The notes: generated by a model from the letters alone, not told the origin. DNA of 64,000 nt from Lathyrus oleraceus (GCF_024323335.1 NC_066583.1:15032665-15096664); one strand, 5' to 3'. Positions 47,801-60,081 are shown, numbered from the stretch's first letter. Translations and numbers: made by a program.

Positions 47801-49627
47801 TCCCAATATATGTGTTGGGAGGAAATGGAAACAACCGTCATCCACGAGGATATATCTCAGTGGGGAATTGCAGAAGGAATGACAGACACTTTCTGCTTAT
47901 GGGGCTGACTCTATATTGAGAGATTAGACACCCGACATCTGCTTGGGAAGATCTATAGAGGAGATCTATATCACCAATAGCAGGAGATAACAAACCAAAG
48001 ATTTATGGCAAAAAATGCAACATGAATATCTGAATGTTGAAAAGTATGCATGAATATGCTTGATTTATGTTTGATGAATGCTGACAAAACAGACATATCT
48101 AACACAAACATGTCCAGGAATCAAACGCCCGGTACTACACTTCCAGAGGAAAAATCCAAGACATCCAACTCGAAAGCCAATCTGCTGGAGATCTGAATGC
48201 TAAAAAGCAAAGATCTGCTGGGAAAAATCAGAGATATCAAAGAAATCACAAAATCTCTGAGTGATGGATCATCAATCAACCCAAATGGGGAACAGAAGTT
48301 CACAACAAGCAGCAACCGCCACAAAGGCAACTCTGTTGGGGAAAGGGAGAAATCACGAGATTTCTGCAAGAGAATCATCAGCCTCAACTGAAAAGGAGCT
48401 CACTGCGCAGGCGAAAACTGCCACGAAAGCAACTCCAAACAACTCCACTGGGGAACAACCCACTGAGGGAGAAAAATCACACAAGTAGATACTGCCATAC
48501 AAGCCACTCTACTGGGGATCAAGGGTATCAGAAAATCACCAAATCTCTGCAGGGGAAGATCAATCCACCAAACCACATATCTACTGGGGATTTACCTGAG
48601 ACAGAGAAGGAGAACTGGGGATCAGCCAAATATCAAACCTTCAAAAAGGAACCACCACAACTGCTGAGGAGGAATAAATCACTGCTCTGCTGAGGGGAGG
48701 AGATGAAAATCTCAACAAAACGCTCTGATGGGGAGAGATAGCATAGATGGAGTACATCATATCAACAACTCCGCTGGCGACTACACTGAGGAGAGTGACG
48801 GAGTACCGAGATATCAACCCACCAACCACCGAATATTTCAAAAGGAAAGCACCCATGCTGAGGAGAGAATACGGCTGGAGAAGAAAATGAAGTCTTCAAC
48901 AAGCACTCTGCCCAGGGAACAAAATCTCAAAAGAAGCTCTGCTTGGGGAGCAACCCCAACAACAATCTGGAGAAAGAGGATACATCCATGCCAGGAATAT
49001 GAACAAATGTCTTACCTTGTTGGAAATCGTGCCACCCTTGGGAGAGCACTGAGAAATTCTTAAGTATCCTTTCATCATTGTGAATGTTCACTTTGTTTAA
49101 AACAAATTTGAAAAATTTTGTTTAAAACAATGACGTTTTATCAATTAAAACATGCAAAACATTTGTTGAATTGAAACAAATAAGAGTGCGAATAATTGGA
49201 TAAAAGCTCAAATTTATTTGATGGAATGGTAGCCTGCAAATGGCAAGACTCCATAGATCTGTACAAATTTGAAATCGGTGATATATATTGGAAGAGGGCT
49301 ACATTGAACATAATGACCATTTATCGACCAATTTGAATCCGATGTATTCGAAGCTTCAATTGACGATGACTGAGCGAGAATCTCTAACGAAAAGACAACT
49401 GTGGAACAGAAAGTCTTGTCAGGATGCAGTTACTTGCCAAATCCCTAATTTTTGCCTAGATTGCCCTGGGGTGAGGTACTCAATCTAGCGGGATGCAAAT
49501 ATACTTTTTTTTTTCATGTCTCTAATTTTTGCCTGGATCAACCTTTCGGATTTTCCACCGAGACGCTCATTTTTGCCTAAGCCGCCCTTTCGGGTTTTCA
49601 ACTTAGCGAGCTATTCTGTTTTTCTTT
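44826..49627 (-). other. 3' UTR of element E
   Basis: Non-coding. On the reverse strand it carries many hairpins of the CTACC-CAGTATTC-GGTAG type, densest at 46860-47660. Stem variants include GTTACC/GGTAAC (near 45450), ATACC/GGTAT (near 45680), ATTGCT/AGCAAT (near 46995) and TTGCC/GGCAA (near 47655). Just after pol are the GAAA mini-hairpins (about 49560-49610) and the covarying hairpin (49456-49488). Confidence 0.8.
49456..49488 (-). other. Conserved covarying hairpin after pol (element E)
   Basis: Arms CTAGATTG (49456-49463) and CAATCTAG (49481-49488) are perfectly complementary although both differ from the A, C and D arms. The GAGTACC bulge is kept. Confidence 0.7.
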
Positions 49628-49966
49628 TTAGGCGAAGTATTTCTTGACTGCATCTAAATTCACAGGACGAGTGAAATCCTCCCCATCCATTGTTGTAAGA
49701 ATCAATACACCGCCTGAAAAGGCTCTCTTAACAACATATGAACCTTCATAGTTTGGAGTCCACTTGCCCCTGGAATCGGGCGCGAAAGACAAGACTTTCT
49801 TGAGCACGAGGTCACCTTCTCGGAACACACGAGGCTTGACCTTCTTATCGAAGGCTTTCTTCATTCTCTGCTGATATAACTGATCATGGCACATGGCAGT
49901 CAATCGCTTCTCTTCAATCAAATTCAACTGGTCATAATGACTCTGAATCCATTCAGCATCAGTCAA
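49628..49966 (-). pseudogene. Integrase C-terminal fragment of element E
   Basis: 112 codons open, ending VKKYFA at TAA 49628-49630 as in A and C. Motifs: LNLIEEKRLTAMCHDQLYQQRMKKAFDKKV and GDLVLKKVLSFAPDSRGKWTPNYEG, the integrase C-terminal (GPY/F-like) module. All of the catalytic core is absent. The upstream side breaks off at an A/G-rich tract rather than at a splice site, so this is a deletion remnant. Confidence 0.9.
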
Positions 49967-50075
49967 CTAGGGATTTGAGGGTATACTTTTTTCCTTTTCT
50001 TTCTATTTTTCTTTCTTCCTTTTTTTTTTTTGATTTTTTTTTTCAACCCTCTTCCTCTTTTTTTTTACATTACAT
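49967..50075 (-). other. Purine-rich tract at the pol deletion junction of E
   Basis: On the reverse strand about 80 nt are nearly all A and G (runs such as AAAAAAAAAGAGGAAGAGGG). It sits exactly between the pre-RT linker fragment and the integrase remnant and has no counterpart in A or C. Confidence 0.7.
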
Positions 50076-50079
50076 TTGT

Positions 50080-50266
50080 AATGCCCTAGTTTGATTGTTT
50101 TGCTGATTCTCATGATACAGCTGAATGAGCTTCTTTTCGTGCTCAAGAAGACGGGTACCCTCATCAGGAATCCCCTTCAACATCATCTTCCTCTGCCTCA
50201 AATACAGGGAATTCAAGATTGGGAGATGGCGTTGGATCATTATGTTCAATGGGTTTTAGAATCAAC
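50080..50266 (-). pseudogene. Pre-RT linker fragment (start of pol exon) of element E
   Basis: Directly after the intron acceptor the frame reads LILKPIEHNDP, then NLEFPVFEAEEDDVEG, aligned with the acidic linker at the start of pol in A (17317-17420). A TGA follows after about 34 codons. The RT domain itself is deleted. Confidence 0.7.
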
Positions 50267-50533
50267 CTGCATAATGATTTTGGATAATAAAAACTTTAGA
50301 ATTTAAACAAGCAAATCATTATGCAGATGAAAAGATTGCTTTTATTCTTGTTTTTTAGGGTTTTTTGTGATCACCGATTTCATGCAAAAAAGCAGAAAGT
50401 GAAAACAATGGAAAAACAAATGTTTAACATGAATTTATTGAATGAAATATCATTGTATATATGATTTGCCAACAATGTCATCACTTCTCCTTTTGGCATG
50501 GGAGAAGGGTTTTCAACAAAGTGAACATATTAC
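50267..50533 (-). other. Ogre intron of element E with intact splice sites
   Basis: Donor GTAATATG (starting at 50533) and acceptor TTATGCAG (ending at 50267). The protease stop codon TAA spans the donor, so the stop exists only in unspliced RNA; splicing would join protease (HKSA) to pol (LILKPIE) in phase. This agrees with the known regulated intron of Ogre. Confidence 0.75.
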
Positions 50534-50990
50534 GCTGACTTATGAATGACTGTAGGAACTTCCACAGCGACCCAATTATGGCAGATCCCGCCAGGGATAA
50601 CAAAGTTGTCCAGATCTTCTGCATCCTCTTCCAGAATAGCAGCAGCTTCTTCAGCTCGATCAGCATGGATGAAACCTCCACTCTTGAACAGCCATTTCTC
50701 ATTGAAGACCCCAGAAGAATAGCCGATGCCAGCCTGTGACTTGTTATCTTCAAGCTCAATCATTTTTCCTAACCCAGCAACTGCACCACATTCAATGGCT
50801 AGTTTTGCATCACGATAGGAAGCAAATGAAGGAGACTTCTTCTCAATCGGCTCAGCAATAGATAAAGCTTGGAACGGTGTTCCAACTTCATCCTCAGCAT
50901 CAATATATGAGAAAGAAGATAAGTGGCTAACCAGGAGAGCCTTAGATAATCCATCAATCTTGCATAAATGGCTCTGATGTAGTACCGGCG
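50534..50990 (-). pseudogene. Protease C-terminal fragment of element E
   Basis: The frame runs from about 50976 to the donor: KALLVSHLSSFSYIDAEDEV, GTPFQALSIAEPIEKK, CGAVAGLGKMIELEDNKS, CHNWVAVEVPTVIHKSA. It aligns with the protease-to-intron segment of A (about 16650-17058). The DTGSS active site and flap are missing, removed with gag by a deletion whose edge is near 50975. Confidence 0.8.
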
Positions 50991-51352
50991 AGTCGGCGCG
51001 TCTTCAAAATAAATGAAGATCGCAGGGTCAGACCACAGGACAGGAACTGAACAAAACCCGCTTATGCACATGATGCATGCAATGCTTGTGCATATGATTG
51101 GTTTTATTTCAAAGGAACTCGAGGGTTCTATTTGCAATTTTTGAAATATTTAGCATTTTATTGCATTTGGAAATATCTCATCATATTTTGCAAATTTTGT
51201 CTTTCCATATCTGAAAATTTTTGCAAAGAAACCCCTTAAGTCCCTTGAAAAAAAAAATCTCATTTTTTGATGATATGGATGCAGATGAATGCATGAATGC
51301 AACAATCACACTCAAGGATCAAGCAAAGCACACCAGACAAAGGTCATGGGAT

Positions 51353-51544
51353 GGTTCATATTATCCCTAATATCAATCATCCATTTTGGTGGATTAGGGT
51401 TTTCACCTTATCGACACCCAAGTTCCATTGATATTAACGATACATGAACGGTTCAAACCTCCTTAATATCAATCATCCGTTTTGGTGGATTATGGTTTAC
51501 ACCTTATCAACACCCAGGTTCCACTGATATTAAGGATGTCCGAA
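51353..51544 (-). repeat. Tandem 96-bp duplication, each unit a long hairpin
   Basis: Units at 51353-51448 and 51449-51544. Unit 2 has perfect 12-bp arms TCCTTAATATCA (51460-51471) and TGATATTAAGGA (51525-51536). Unit 1 has TAATATCAAT (51368-51377) and ATTGATATTA (51427-51436). Located in the transcribed leader. Confidence 0.85.
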
Positions 51545-52194
51545 CGGATCAACCATGAATCACGGGTTTGTTGTGAGTCACGAGCATGGAGTCTCGGTTA
51601 AGAACCACCCAAAGGGAGTGTACTATGGTTTAAACCTGCCGAACATGTTCTACCAGAGGTTCCCATAGTCATCGTCCCATCTTTCGAATATTATCGGAGG
51701 AACGAATACTCGTATTCCAAAAATATTCTCAAGAGAGACTCTTATGAGTGTAGTATCGCGTAACAATCGCATCAGATCTTACATCTGAACGACCTCCGCA
51801 CTACGTCCTAAAAATAGGCCAAGATGGGCTTGGTAAACTAAGGTCCTTGGCTTCGACGGCACATGATTGAAAGAATGATGCCTAACCACAAATAACTTGT
51901 GTGACATCACTAATCCAACATGACCTCCACCAAGTGAATGGACTCGCAAGTCAACTTGCTAAGGAATAACTCCACACAAGTCGACGAGACTACGCCATTC
52001 TCCTATCATAGGGTGCACTCGAGTTCGGGTATAGAACTCATCTCACAGATCACCAAACAAGCAAGCAATTGATATATCGAGCAAATCAATCATTACACAC
52101 AATACATTCATCCCAAATTTGCACAAAATATGTCATAAACAATATATCACAATAAGTGTGAAAAGTTGGCAAACCCACTAGGAAGATAATCTAT

Positions 52195-52212
52195 TCCCCA
52201 GCAGAGTCGCCA
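52195..52212 (-). other. Primer-binding site of element E
   Basis: Reverse strand TGGCGACTCTGCTGGGGA, 6 bp after the LTR end. It is the least decayed copy in the window; Ogre is reported to use a tRNA-Arg-type primer. Confidence 0.75.
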
Positions 52213-52218
52213 CTTTTC

Positions 52219-55200
52219 TGTAGCGGTGTATTCATCACTTTATGATTTATTGGCTAAATCAAAAGCAAACATACAAAGATATAGAGTCGCCACCGCACTT
52301 TTATTTATTCGAAGGAATGGCTAAAACGCGAACAAAAGCCTAAGAAGTTTTACACATAGAAAACCAATGAAAAGGTCAGAGATCTGGGTAAGGGGGTAAT
52401 TATGCAAAGGGAAGGTGTTAGGCACCCAATGCATCCTAGGTACTCCTAGGGAACCCTTTTCACAACTTGTTATGAAAAGATATTGTTTATGAAAAATATT
52501 TATTGTGCAAACATGAATGAGGGGATGAGAGAAGAATATACAAATTTTTATTATTTTTGTGTTTGAACGGATGAACCCGTTGCCTACGTACCTTTCCATG
52601 AAAGGTAAGGATCAAAACGCCGTAGTTCGGCTAAAAGATTTCCAAAACATGGGTGGATTAATTTTAAAAACAAAAGCCCTAAGGTCTTTCGTTATCCACG
52701 GGAGAAAACTCAACCTATACAACAACAAGTCCACCATGTGAGAAAAGCTTCAACTTGCTAGTGAGGCACAATGTCCTATAATAAGCAAGGAAGTCTTACA
52801 ATTCAATCACTAAGGACAAAAGGTGAGATTCACATCAACCACTAAGATAACTAAGATCTATGGCTAATGTATGAAAACTTATCAAGAAGTGGACTAAGCC
52901 ACAAAACAATTGAATGAGTGAAATTAACCATTTGGATTATTCACAAAGATGAAGTCAAAGTATGATTAGAATTCAATTCAAAAGAAGTATTATGAAAATG
53001 AAGTTTGAAAAATCAAAGGCTTAAGGCCTAGGTTTCTAATTTTGAAAAGAAATGAAAATGTTTGCACAATATTTTTCTGGTTTTTGGGTTAATATGCAGA
53101 TGGAGGTTTAAGAACAAAAAGGGTATGTTAAGGGATGCAAAACTTCTTAGATGTTCACCTCTTGAGTTCATATGTGGATGATCCAAGTGATTCCTTTGGA
53201 ATAGGCAATAAGCAAATAACAGACAAACAATGTATCAGGCAAAGCCAACAAAAATGGATACTAGATGCCAATCAATGGACTTACACCAATCTCATAAAAC
53301 AAAGAAACAAAAGATGGATACCGGATGCCAATCACTGGACTTATACCAATCTCCACAAATGATCATAGGAAACAGATACCCAATCAATGGCATTACATCT
53401 GACTCCTCCCATAAACAAGTAACAAATGCAATAAGCAAGAGGAAACAAGTTGCCAATAAATGGTCTTACACTCGACTCCAAGGAAATGGGATGCCAATCA
53501 ATGGTCTTCGTCCCAACTCCTACCAGATCATAAGAAACAACTGCCAATAAATGGACTTACAATTGACTCCTCAATGGACAAACAAAATGTCACAAAGATA
53601 TGAACAATGATCATGAAATGATATACAATTAATGCTCAATGATGATAACAATGCACAAAGGCACACACAAACAAATATGCACATATGGGCAAACAAGTCA
53701 ACAATCAGTAAATTAGCACACACTATATACAATCAATTAGGCTCAAGCAAGGTTAGGCTTTACAGCCAACTGGAATGGGGTATTTTGAGCTCTTGACCCT
53801 AACATTGAGAGTTAGGGTGAAGCAGATGAAATGGAGATGAGGGTTATGCCTCATAGCTCTTATCCCTGGCCTGGGAGAGCTTTAAACAATAGAAAGTGTG
53901 GGAGTTCAGAAAGAAGGAACTCTTCTCCACAAATGACTGACACAACAAGAGCTTTGGTTTTTTATTCACAATGCATCAACACATGGTGTGAGCAAAGTGA
54001 ATGACACACTGAATAGCAGGGGATGGATTACACATCCCTTTTATCTGCCAATTTCCTCATAAGAGGACTTAACCTGCTTGGCACAAAAGATAAACAAACA
54101 AAAACATGGCCTCTTAAGGAGGGCTTCAGACAGGTGCCTACCAATAACAGTAGGTCTTCCAGACTACATGAAGATCAAGGGATTATACCTAAGTGGTATG
54201 CCAACCACAAGCAAAAGCAAAGCAAAGTTCAAATGAACTTAAAGCAACTTAGGTACCTGTGGAAACAGCTAAACCAATCAGTACAACTTTCAGATAAACA
54301 TACAACAGTTAATAACCAACAGACAATCCCAATGTACAAGACATAAGCCATAAGGCAAACTCAAGTGAGTTATCATCAACCTACAAAACAGCAAATGTTA
54401 GTAATCAAAAGCAAATATTAATATTCACATGATGAAGCATCAACTGTGGCATTTGGATGCTTAAACCTGAAATCAAAGCTCACATGTAAGTAACAAACCA
54501 CTAGGTCAAAGCCTAGGGTCAAAGGTGAAGAAAAAATTCAAAACAGGAGCTGAAATTCAACACAATGCAACTTCAGTCATATATTGACATATCCTAAAAA
54601 GGCTCACATCAAAATCATTAAGCAAATGCATTTCATGATCAAAGGAAGTCAAAGACAATTTTAAGGCTCATATATGATCATCTTCCAAATCAAAACAGAA
54701 ATGATTCAAATAAATCTGGGAAAATTCATGAACATTCAAGACATCTAACATGATCCATATACAAAAAATTAGAAGCATCAAAGATCATTTGGCATGGAAA
54801 TTAAATTGCACAATTTGGACAATCAAATGTGTGACACAAATTGTCACACCATGTTAACACAAGCATAAAACAAAAATGGTAAATGAGAAAAATACCAAAC
54901 TAAGCCTAAAACATCCAGCAATGTGTCTAGAATCATGATGTAAAATTTCAAGTTCATTGGATTAAAAACAAGCATTTCATGATAGAAAGAGTAAGGCAAG
55001 GTCATAAATGCACACATGATCAAAGAGTCTAACACCATTCAAAATCCAGCCATGCACAACTTCAGAAAAAATCATCATAACATTCTAGACATTTCAATGA
55101 ACAATTATCAAAAAACCAGGTATTTTTTGGATCAATTTTCAATTTGATATGGATTTTACAAGTTGGAGAAAAAAGAAAAATCAAACATGAACAAAGCATG

Positions 55201-57235
55201 GCAAAGTGGAGGGAAAAGATGAAAATATGATGTATATTTGAAAATGTGCTCTCGCTGGGATTCGAACTAGGTTGATTTTCAAATGTGAAGCGCGCGCACC
55301 AAAACGGCGCCGTTTGGCCCGTAACCCTAGCACTGCGTAGATTAGGACGGTTCAAACCGACGCTATTTACCAAAATCGACGCAATTTTTCCAGAAAATCC
55401 AGAAATGCATCCATCTTCACCTTCTTCATGATGAAGAAGATGAACAGCGAAGAACATTCATCACCAATTTCCAGATTTTTTCAGAAACGCCCAGAAATCC
55501 ACAAAATTTATATCAAATCAAAGCTTATGCCATGTAGAATACAAATCAACAATCATCTAAACTTAAAACATCATAACAAGTGAGAATCGATGAGAAACAT
55601 TTTTGGATGCAAAACTTTAAACACACATATCTTGTTCAATAATGCACCAATTCACACGATTTTTGCATCAGAATCACCAGGAACACAAGATCTACAAGAA
55701 TATAGCAATGAATTTCAGAATTAAGAGGATTGAAAATTAACCTCTTGAAGACCAGAACCTTTGAAATGCACGATCCACAGCTTGTAAGTATCCAAATCCA
55801 CTCTACATGGCTTGAAATGATGTTTGGTGAAGAAAAGGAAGCTTGAACACGTGTAGATCTAGCTTAATCTTGAATTTCCATTTTCAACTTCATGAGCTTC
55901 AACTGCACAGTTCTTGCTCAAATTCACCACTTCAACACTTGATCTGCACTTAATTCATACCAGGGAACAAGAATATGACATAAAATTGCAATGCTATTTG
56001 GAAGAAATTTGAATTATGAATGGAAGAAAATTTTGGAGGGAGAGGAAAATCTTAGATCTAAAAATGTGAATTGTGATTAACCTCCTTCAATTCTGTTATG
56101 ATTAGAGTATATATATGCTTACCTAATCACCTTGCTAATCCATGTTTAGTTTTGTTAAGTGAAATAAGGTGTTTTGCAAATTTTTAAAACTGCATGGTGC
56201 ATGGGCTAATTGCACGTGAACAGTACCATTCCCTTGATCATTTTCACTTAAAATCATCTTTTAAACTCAATGGCAATGGTAGAAAGTCCATACAATGCAC
56301 CATTTTTGAATTTTGCAATTTCCCTCCAAAAAAGGCATGGATATGCAAGTGATCATGTAATGACAATTCATGCAATGTGATGATCATTTTGGAAATCTTA
56401 TGTCATGACAAGAATAATGCAAAAAGAACCACCAAATTTGGAGTTATGGATCAAAAGATATGGCCATTTGAAGTTCCATGTGCACTTGGAAATGATTGAT
56501 CATATCTCCTCAACCATTCATCAGATGCTCATGATCTTGGACTTTTTGGAAATGGGAGAGAGAGATCTTCCACTTTCATGTTAGGCAAAATTTTATTTGA
56601 AGCTTCGTTCATGTATGAAAGTTGAGTTGAAGTTGGATCAAAAACTTTCCATTTTTGGAAAGTTGAAATTATAGGTCACTTTCCAAATTTGGAAACTTTT
56701 GACTTGACTTCAAATTCTTCAACCTTGATCTTTGATATGATGAATAAGCATGATTTGGACATGAATGGGATGAAGAAACTCAATTTCTCAATTCAAAATC
56801 CACAGTTGACTTTTTAGTGGACTGAATTGGTCCTTAGATGACCTGAAAATGTCCTTATGAATTTGGGGCCTTTGCCACTTGGGAATTTGCTCCACAATGA
56901 ACCTATAGCTCAAATAAGCTTAATGAAATGATCACATGGTCCATAACTCAATGGAGACTTCATCTCTTGCACACAAGATTCACTTGAATTGCCTTGACTG
57001 TTGATTGCTTAAGTTGCAAGTAACAAGGGTTAATGACATATTTTTGTACATTTTGGTTAGTGGTTAAAAGAAAAGCAATGATATACAAATGCAAGAAATG
57101 TTTGGTGATCAAGAACCAGTCAAAGAGATATCCCACCCACAAGGAAGGAAGCAAGGTGTACAATGACCCTTGAGGCAATGCAATGATATGATATGATGTC
57201 ATGAGGGATCTTAGGGACAAAATTGGGGTCTTACA
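52219..57235 (-). repeat. 5' LTR of element E
   Basis: 5,017 bp, collinear with 39793-44825 with scattered substitutions and small indels (for example 16 bp shorter overall). The palindrome is at 52435-52450. This copy has a perfect 14-bp palindrome AAACGGCGCCGTTT near 55303-55316, one base different from the other copy. Confidence 0.9.
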
Positions 57236-57240
57236 TATAA
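57236..57240. other. Target-site duplication of E, right copy (TATAA)
   Basis: Directly after the LTR end TTACA; matches 39788-39792. Confidence 0.85.
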
Positions 57241-59225
57241 CTACCGGTTACTGGGTAGAAAACCAATCAAAGAGAAAATCCTTCACCGATTAAAGTGAAC
57301 ATATCAAGGATAGACTCTGAAAAGGGGGATAACAATGGGGATTACACCTATCAGTTACTGGATAGAATACCAAAGAAGAGAAAATCTGTCACCGGTTAAA
57401 GTGAACATATCAAGGATTGACTATGCACAGAAGAAAAGTAGGATTGACAACTACCGGTTACTGGGTAGAAGACCAACAAGGAGAAGAAAATCTGTCATCG
57501 GTTAAGATGAACATATCAAGGATTAACTCTCTAAGGAACCAAAATAGGAATTACAACTACCTTTTTACTGGGTAGAATACCAAAGAAGAGAATATCTGCC
57601 ACTGGTTAAAGTGAACATATCAAGGATAAACTCCACGGGGAAAGAAAATATATTTGTCACCGGTTAGGATGAACATATCAAGGATATACTTCTCGAGGAA
57701 TAGATCCACTAGGGATTCTGCTGAGGAGAAAAAGGGTACTTTTTCCAGGTATTGGGCAAGAAGTAACAAACCACAAACTAAGAAGAATATTACCAGTTAC
57801 TGGGCAATAAACTCTTATGGGACCAGGATATCTATCTAGGTAAGATCTAGAAAGAAAACGGTCAATCAAGACTCAACCCAATGAGGACATAACTCAAGAG
57901 GAGTAATTCCATCCAGAAAATTTGCTGGAGAGGAAGCTGAAATAACAATCATCCACAAGGAAACAAACTCAGTGGGGAAACAAGGAAAGGTTAAAGTCTT
58001 TTCTGCTTAGGGGCTGACACTCTACAATTGAAAGAAGACAGACACCAGATTTGGTATGGGGATAAAGTACCGCCATACCAGAGAATGAAAATCTCAAATC
58101 AAATATTAAGACGCAGGATATCCAAATCATGAATGTATATGAATGTATATGTGTATGTATATATGGTGATTATGCTGACAAAACGATCACGAAGGATACA
58201 GAGGTGTCGCAAAGAAATTGAACCACTGGTACAATCCTCAGCCAATCCACAAATCATGGAGACAAACTGCTGAAGAACAGAGAGATCAACATCCCAAAGG
58301 CTCAACCCTGGCTGGGGAAATGCGGAGGAGATTCGTTGAGGATAAAACATCCAATCTGTAGGGAATTTTAGGTCAACACCATAAAAATGGGAGACAACCC
58401 TACTGGAGAGGAATCAACAAGATGCTTAAGAACCAGGAGGAAACTCTAACTGGGAGCAAAGATACGACGATTGGTGGGGACACCAAAGCGATCTAATGGG
58501 GAGGATCAAACATCTTCTGACAACAATCCACCAGTTGGAGAAATACGAACTCCGCTGGGAAGGGCCAAAACTCTGTTGGGGACGAGGACATGTTGCAACC
58601 AACTCAGTTGGGGAAAAAGAAATAAGCTCCAATGGGGATCAAACATTCTGCCGAGGAACTGAATCAACACAAACCTCTAGGGATACCCGAAGAGTTAACT
58701 ACTTGGGGAACCTCAGATGCTTTGCATTTAAGAACTTGCTTCTTACTGAAATGCTGTTGATATTCTTTTTACTTGCTTTGGAAAAATTCTTGCTTTTATA
58801 TTTTAAAGAAATCTTGATTTTGATTTAAAAATTTAATTTTAAAATTATCATAATAAAATTTAAAACTATTGGCTGAAGTAAATAAGAGTATAAACAATTG
58901 GATAAAAGCTCAACTTTATTTATTGTAATGGCAGTTTGTAAATGACGAGACTCCATATATTTTACAAAGTTGAAAATGGTAATTTACATGTAAAAGGTTA
59001 CATTGAATACAAATGATCTTTAATCCTTCTACCAATTCTTGATATCCACCGGGCTCTCGACCGCCGCTGGAGATGAATCGATGTCAACCCTTATGCTCAA
59101 ACAAGTCTTCAAAATCACTGAAGATCAGCAGAATGCAGTTACGTGCTATAATCCCTAATTTTTGTATAAGTTTCCCCAATGTGGGGTACTCAACTTATCG
59201 GGAAATTATTTCTATTTTTATGTCT
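57241..59225 (-). other. 3' UTR of element D, part next to pol
   Basis: Continues the reverse-strand hairpin array to about 57830 (CTACC/GGTAG, CTATC/GATAG near 57347-57364, TCACT/GGTGA near 57283-57298), then non-repetitive 3' UTR, a decayed microsatellite (about 58130-58165) and the conserved post-pol hairpin (59166-59198). Confidence 0.8.
59166..59198 (-). other. Conserved covarying hairpin after pol (element D)
   Basis: Arms ATAAGTT (59166-59172) and AACTTAT (59192-59198), inner CCCC/GGGG, same as in A. Confidence 0.7.
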
Positions 59226-60081
59226 CTAATTTTTTCCTGGATCGCCCTTTCGGGTTTTCAATCCACCGAGACGCTCGTTTTTGCCTAAGTCGCCCTTTCG
59301 GGATTTCAACTTAGAGAGTTGTTCTTTTCTTTTTTTGGCGAAGTATTTCTTGACTGCATCTGCGTTCATAGGACGAGTGAACTCTTCACCATCCATAGTT
59401 GTAAGAATCAATGCACCACCTAAAAAGGCTCTCTTAATAACATATGTGCCTTCATAATTAGGAGTCCATTTTCCTCTGGAATCTGGCTTGAATGACAAAA
59501 TCTTCTTAAGCACAAGGTCACCTTCTCTGAACACACGAGGTTTAACCTTCTTATCAAAAGCTTTCTTCATTTTCTGCTGATATAACTGACCATGACACAT
59601 GGAAGACAATCGCTTCTCTTCAATTAAATTCAACTAATAAAACTTGGTCTGACACCATTCAGCTTCAGTCAACTTGGCTTCTATGAGCACACACAACGAA
59701 GCAATCTCAACCTCTACGGGGAGCACTGCTTCCATACCATAAACAAGAGAGAAATGCGTTTCCCCTGTTGAAGTGCGGACGGATGTACGATACCCATGTA
59801 AAGCAAATGGGAGCATCTCATGCCAATCCTTATATGTGACAACCATCTTCTGGATAATCTTCTTGATGTTCTTGTTTGCAGCTTCAACAGCCCCATTCAT
59901 CTTGGGTCTATAGGAAGAAGAATTATGATGCGCAATCTTGAAGTCTTTGCAAAGAGCTTCCACCATATTATTATTCAAGTTCGATCCATTATCAGTAATG
60001 ATCTTACTCGGCACACCATAACGGCATATAATCTGATTCTTGATAAACCTTAAAACAACTTGCTTGGTTACATTCGCATAC
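59226..60081 (-). pseudogene. Integrase fragment of element D, truncated by element F
   Basis: From 60081 the frame reads YANVTKQVVLRFIKNQIICRYG, IITDNGSNLNNNMVEALC (second catalytic Asp intact), MNGAVEAANKNIKK (Glu) and the C-terminal module. A TAG at about 59634 splits it where Gln is expected. The usual stop after KKYFA is lost by a one-base deletion, extending the frame about 40 codons through repeated basic units (SRKGDLGKN, TRKGDPGKN) to 59226. The N-terminal part is cut by the insertion at 60082. The first 8 codons of the 60107 ORF come from F, not from integrase. Confidence 0.9.

Larger units (their letters stand above)
50991..52218 (-). other. 5' leader of element E with ORF1 deletion
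   Basis: Reverse strand. After the primer-binding site, blocks shared with the A leader run to about 51600; then two tandem 96-bp hairpin units (51353-51544). At 51208 an ATG follows ATTTTCAG, as before ORF1 in A, but only a few codons remain before a stop. The ORF1-gag spacer (about 51060-51130) follows, then the gag deletion. Confidence 0.7.
39793..57235 (-). mobile_element. Element E, complete but internally deleted Ogre-like element
   Basis: 17,443 bp in reverse orientation with LTRs at both ends (39793-44825 and 52219-57235), a primer-binding site, a polypurine-like tract and TATAA duplications. The 7.4-kb interior keeps the leader, ORF1-gag spacer, the 3' part of protease, intron, a pol linker fragment, the integrase C terminus and a 4.8-kb 3' UTR. 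ORF1, gag, the protease active site, RT, RNase H and the integrase core are missing. The LTRs differ by only two substitutions over roughly the first 950 bp, more further in, so the insertion is fairly young. Confidence 0.9.

Noticed and set aside
59714..59896. ORFs overlapping integrase in other frames in A, C and D
   Set aside because: They are shadow frames of the conserved integrase sequence.
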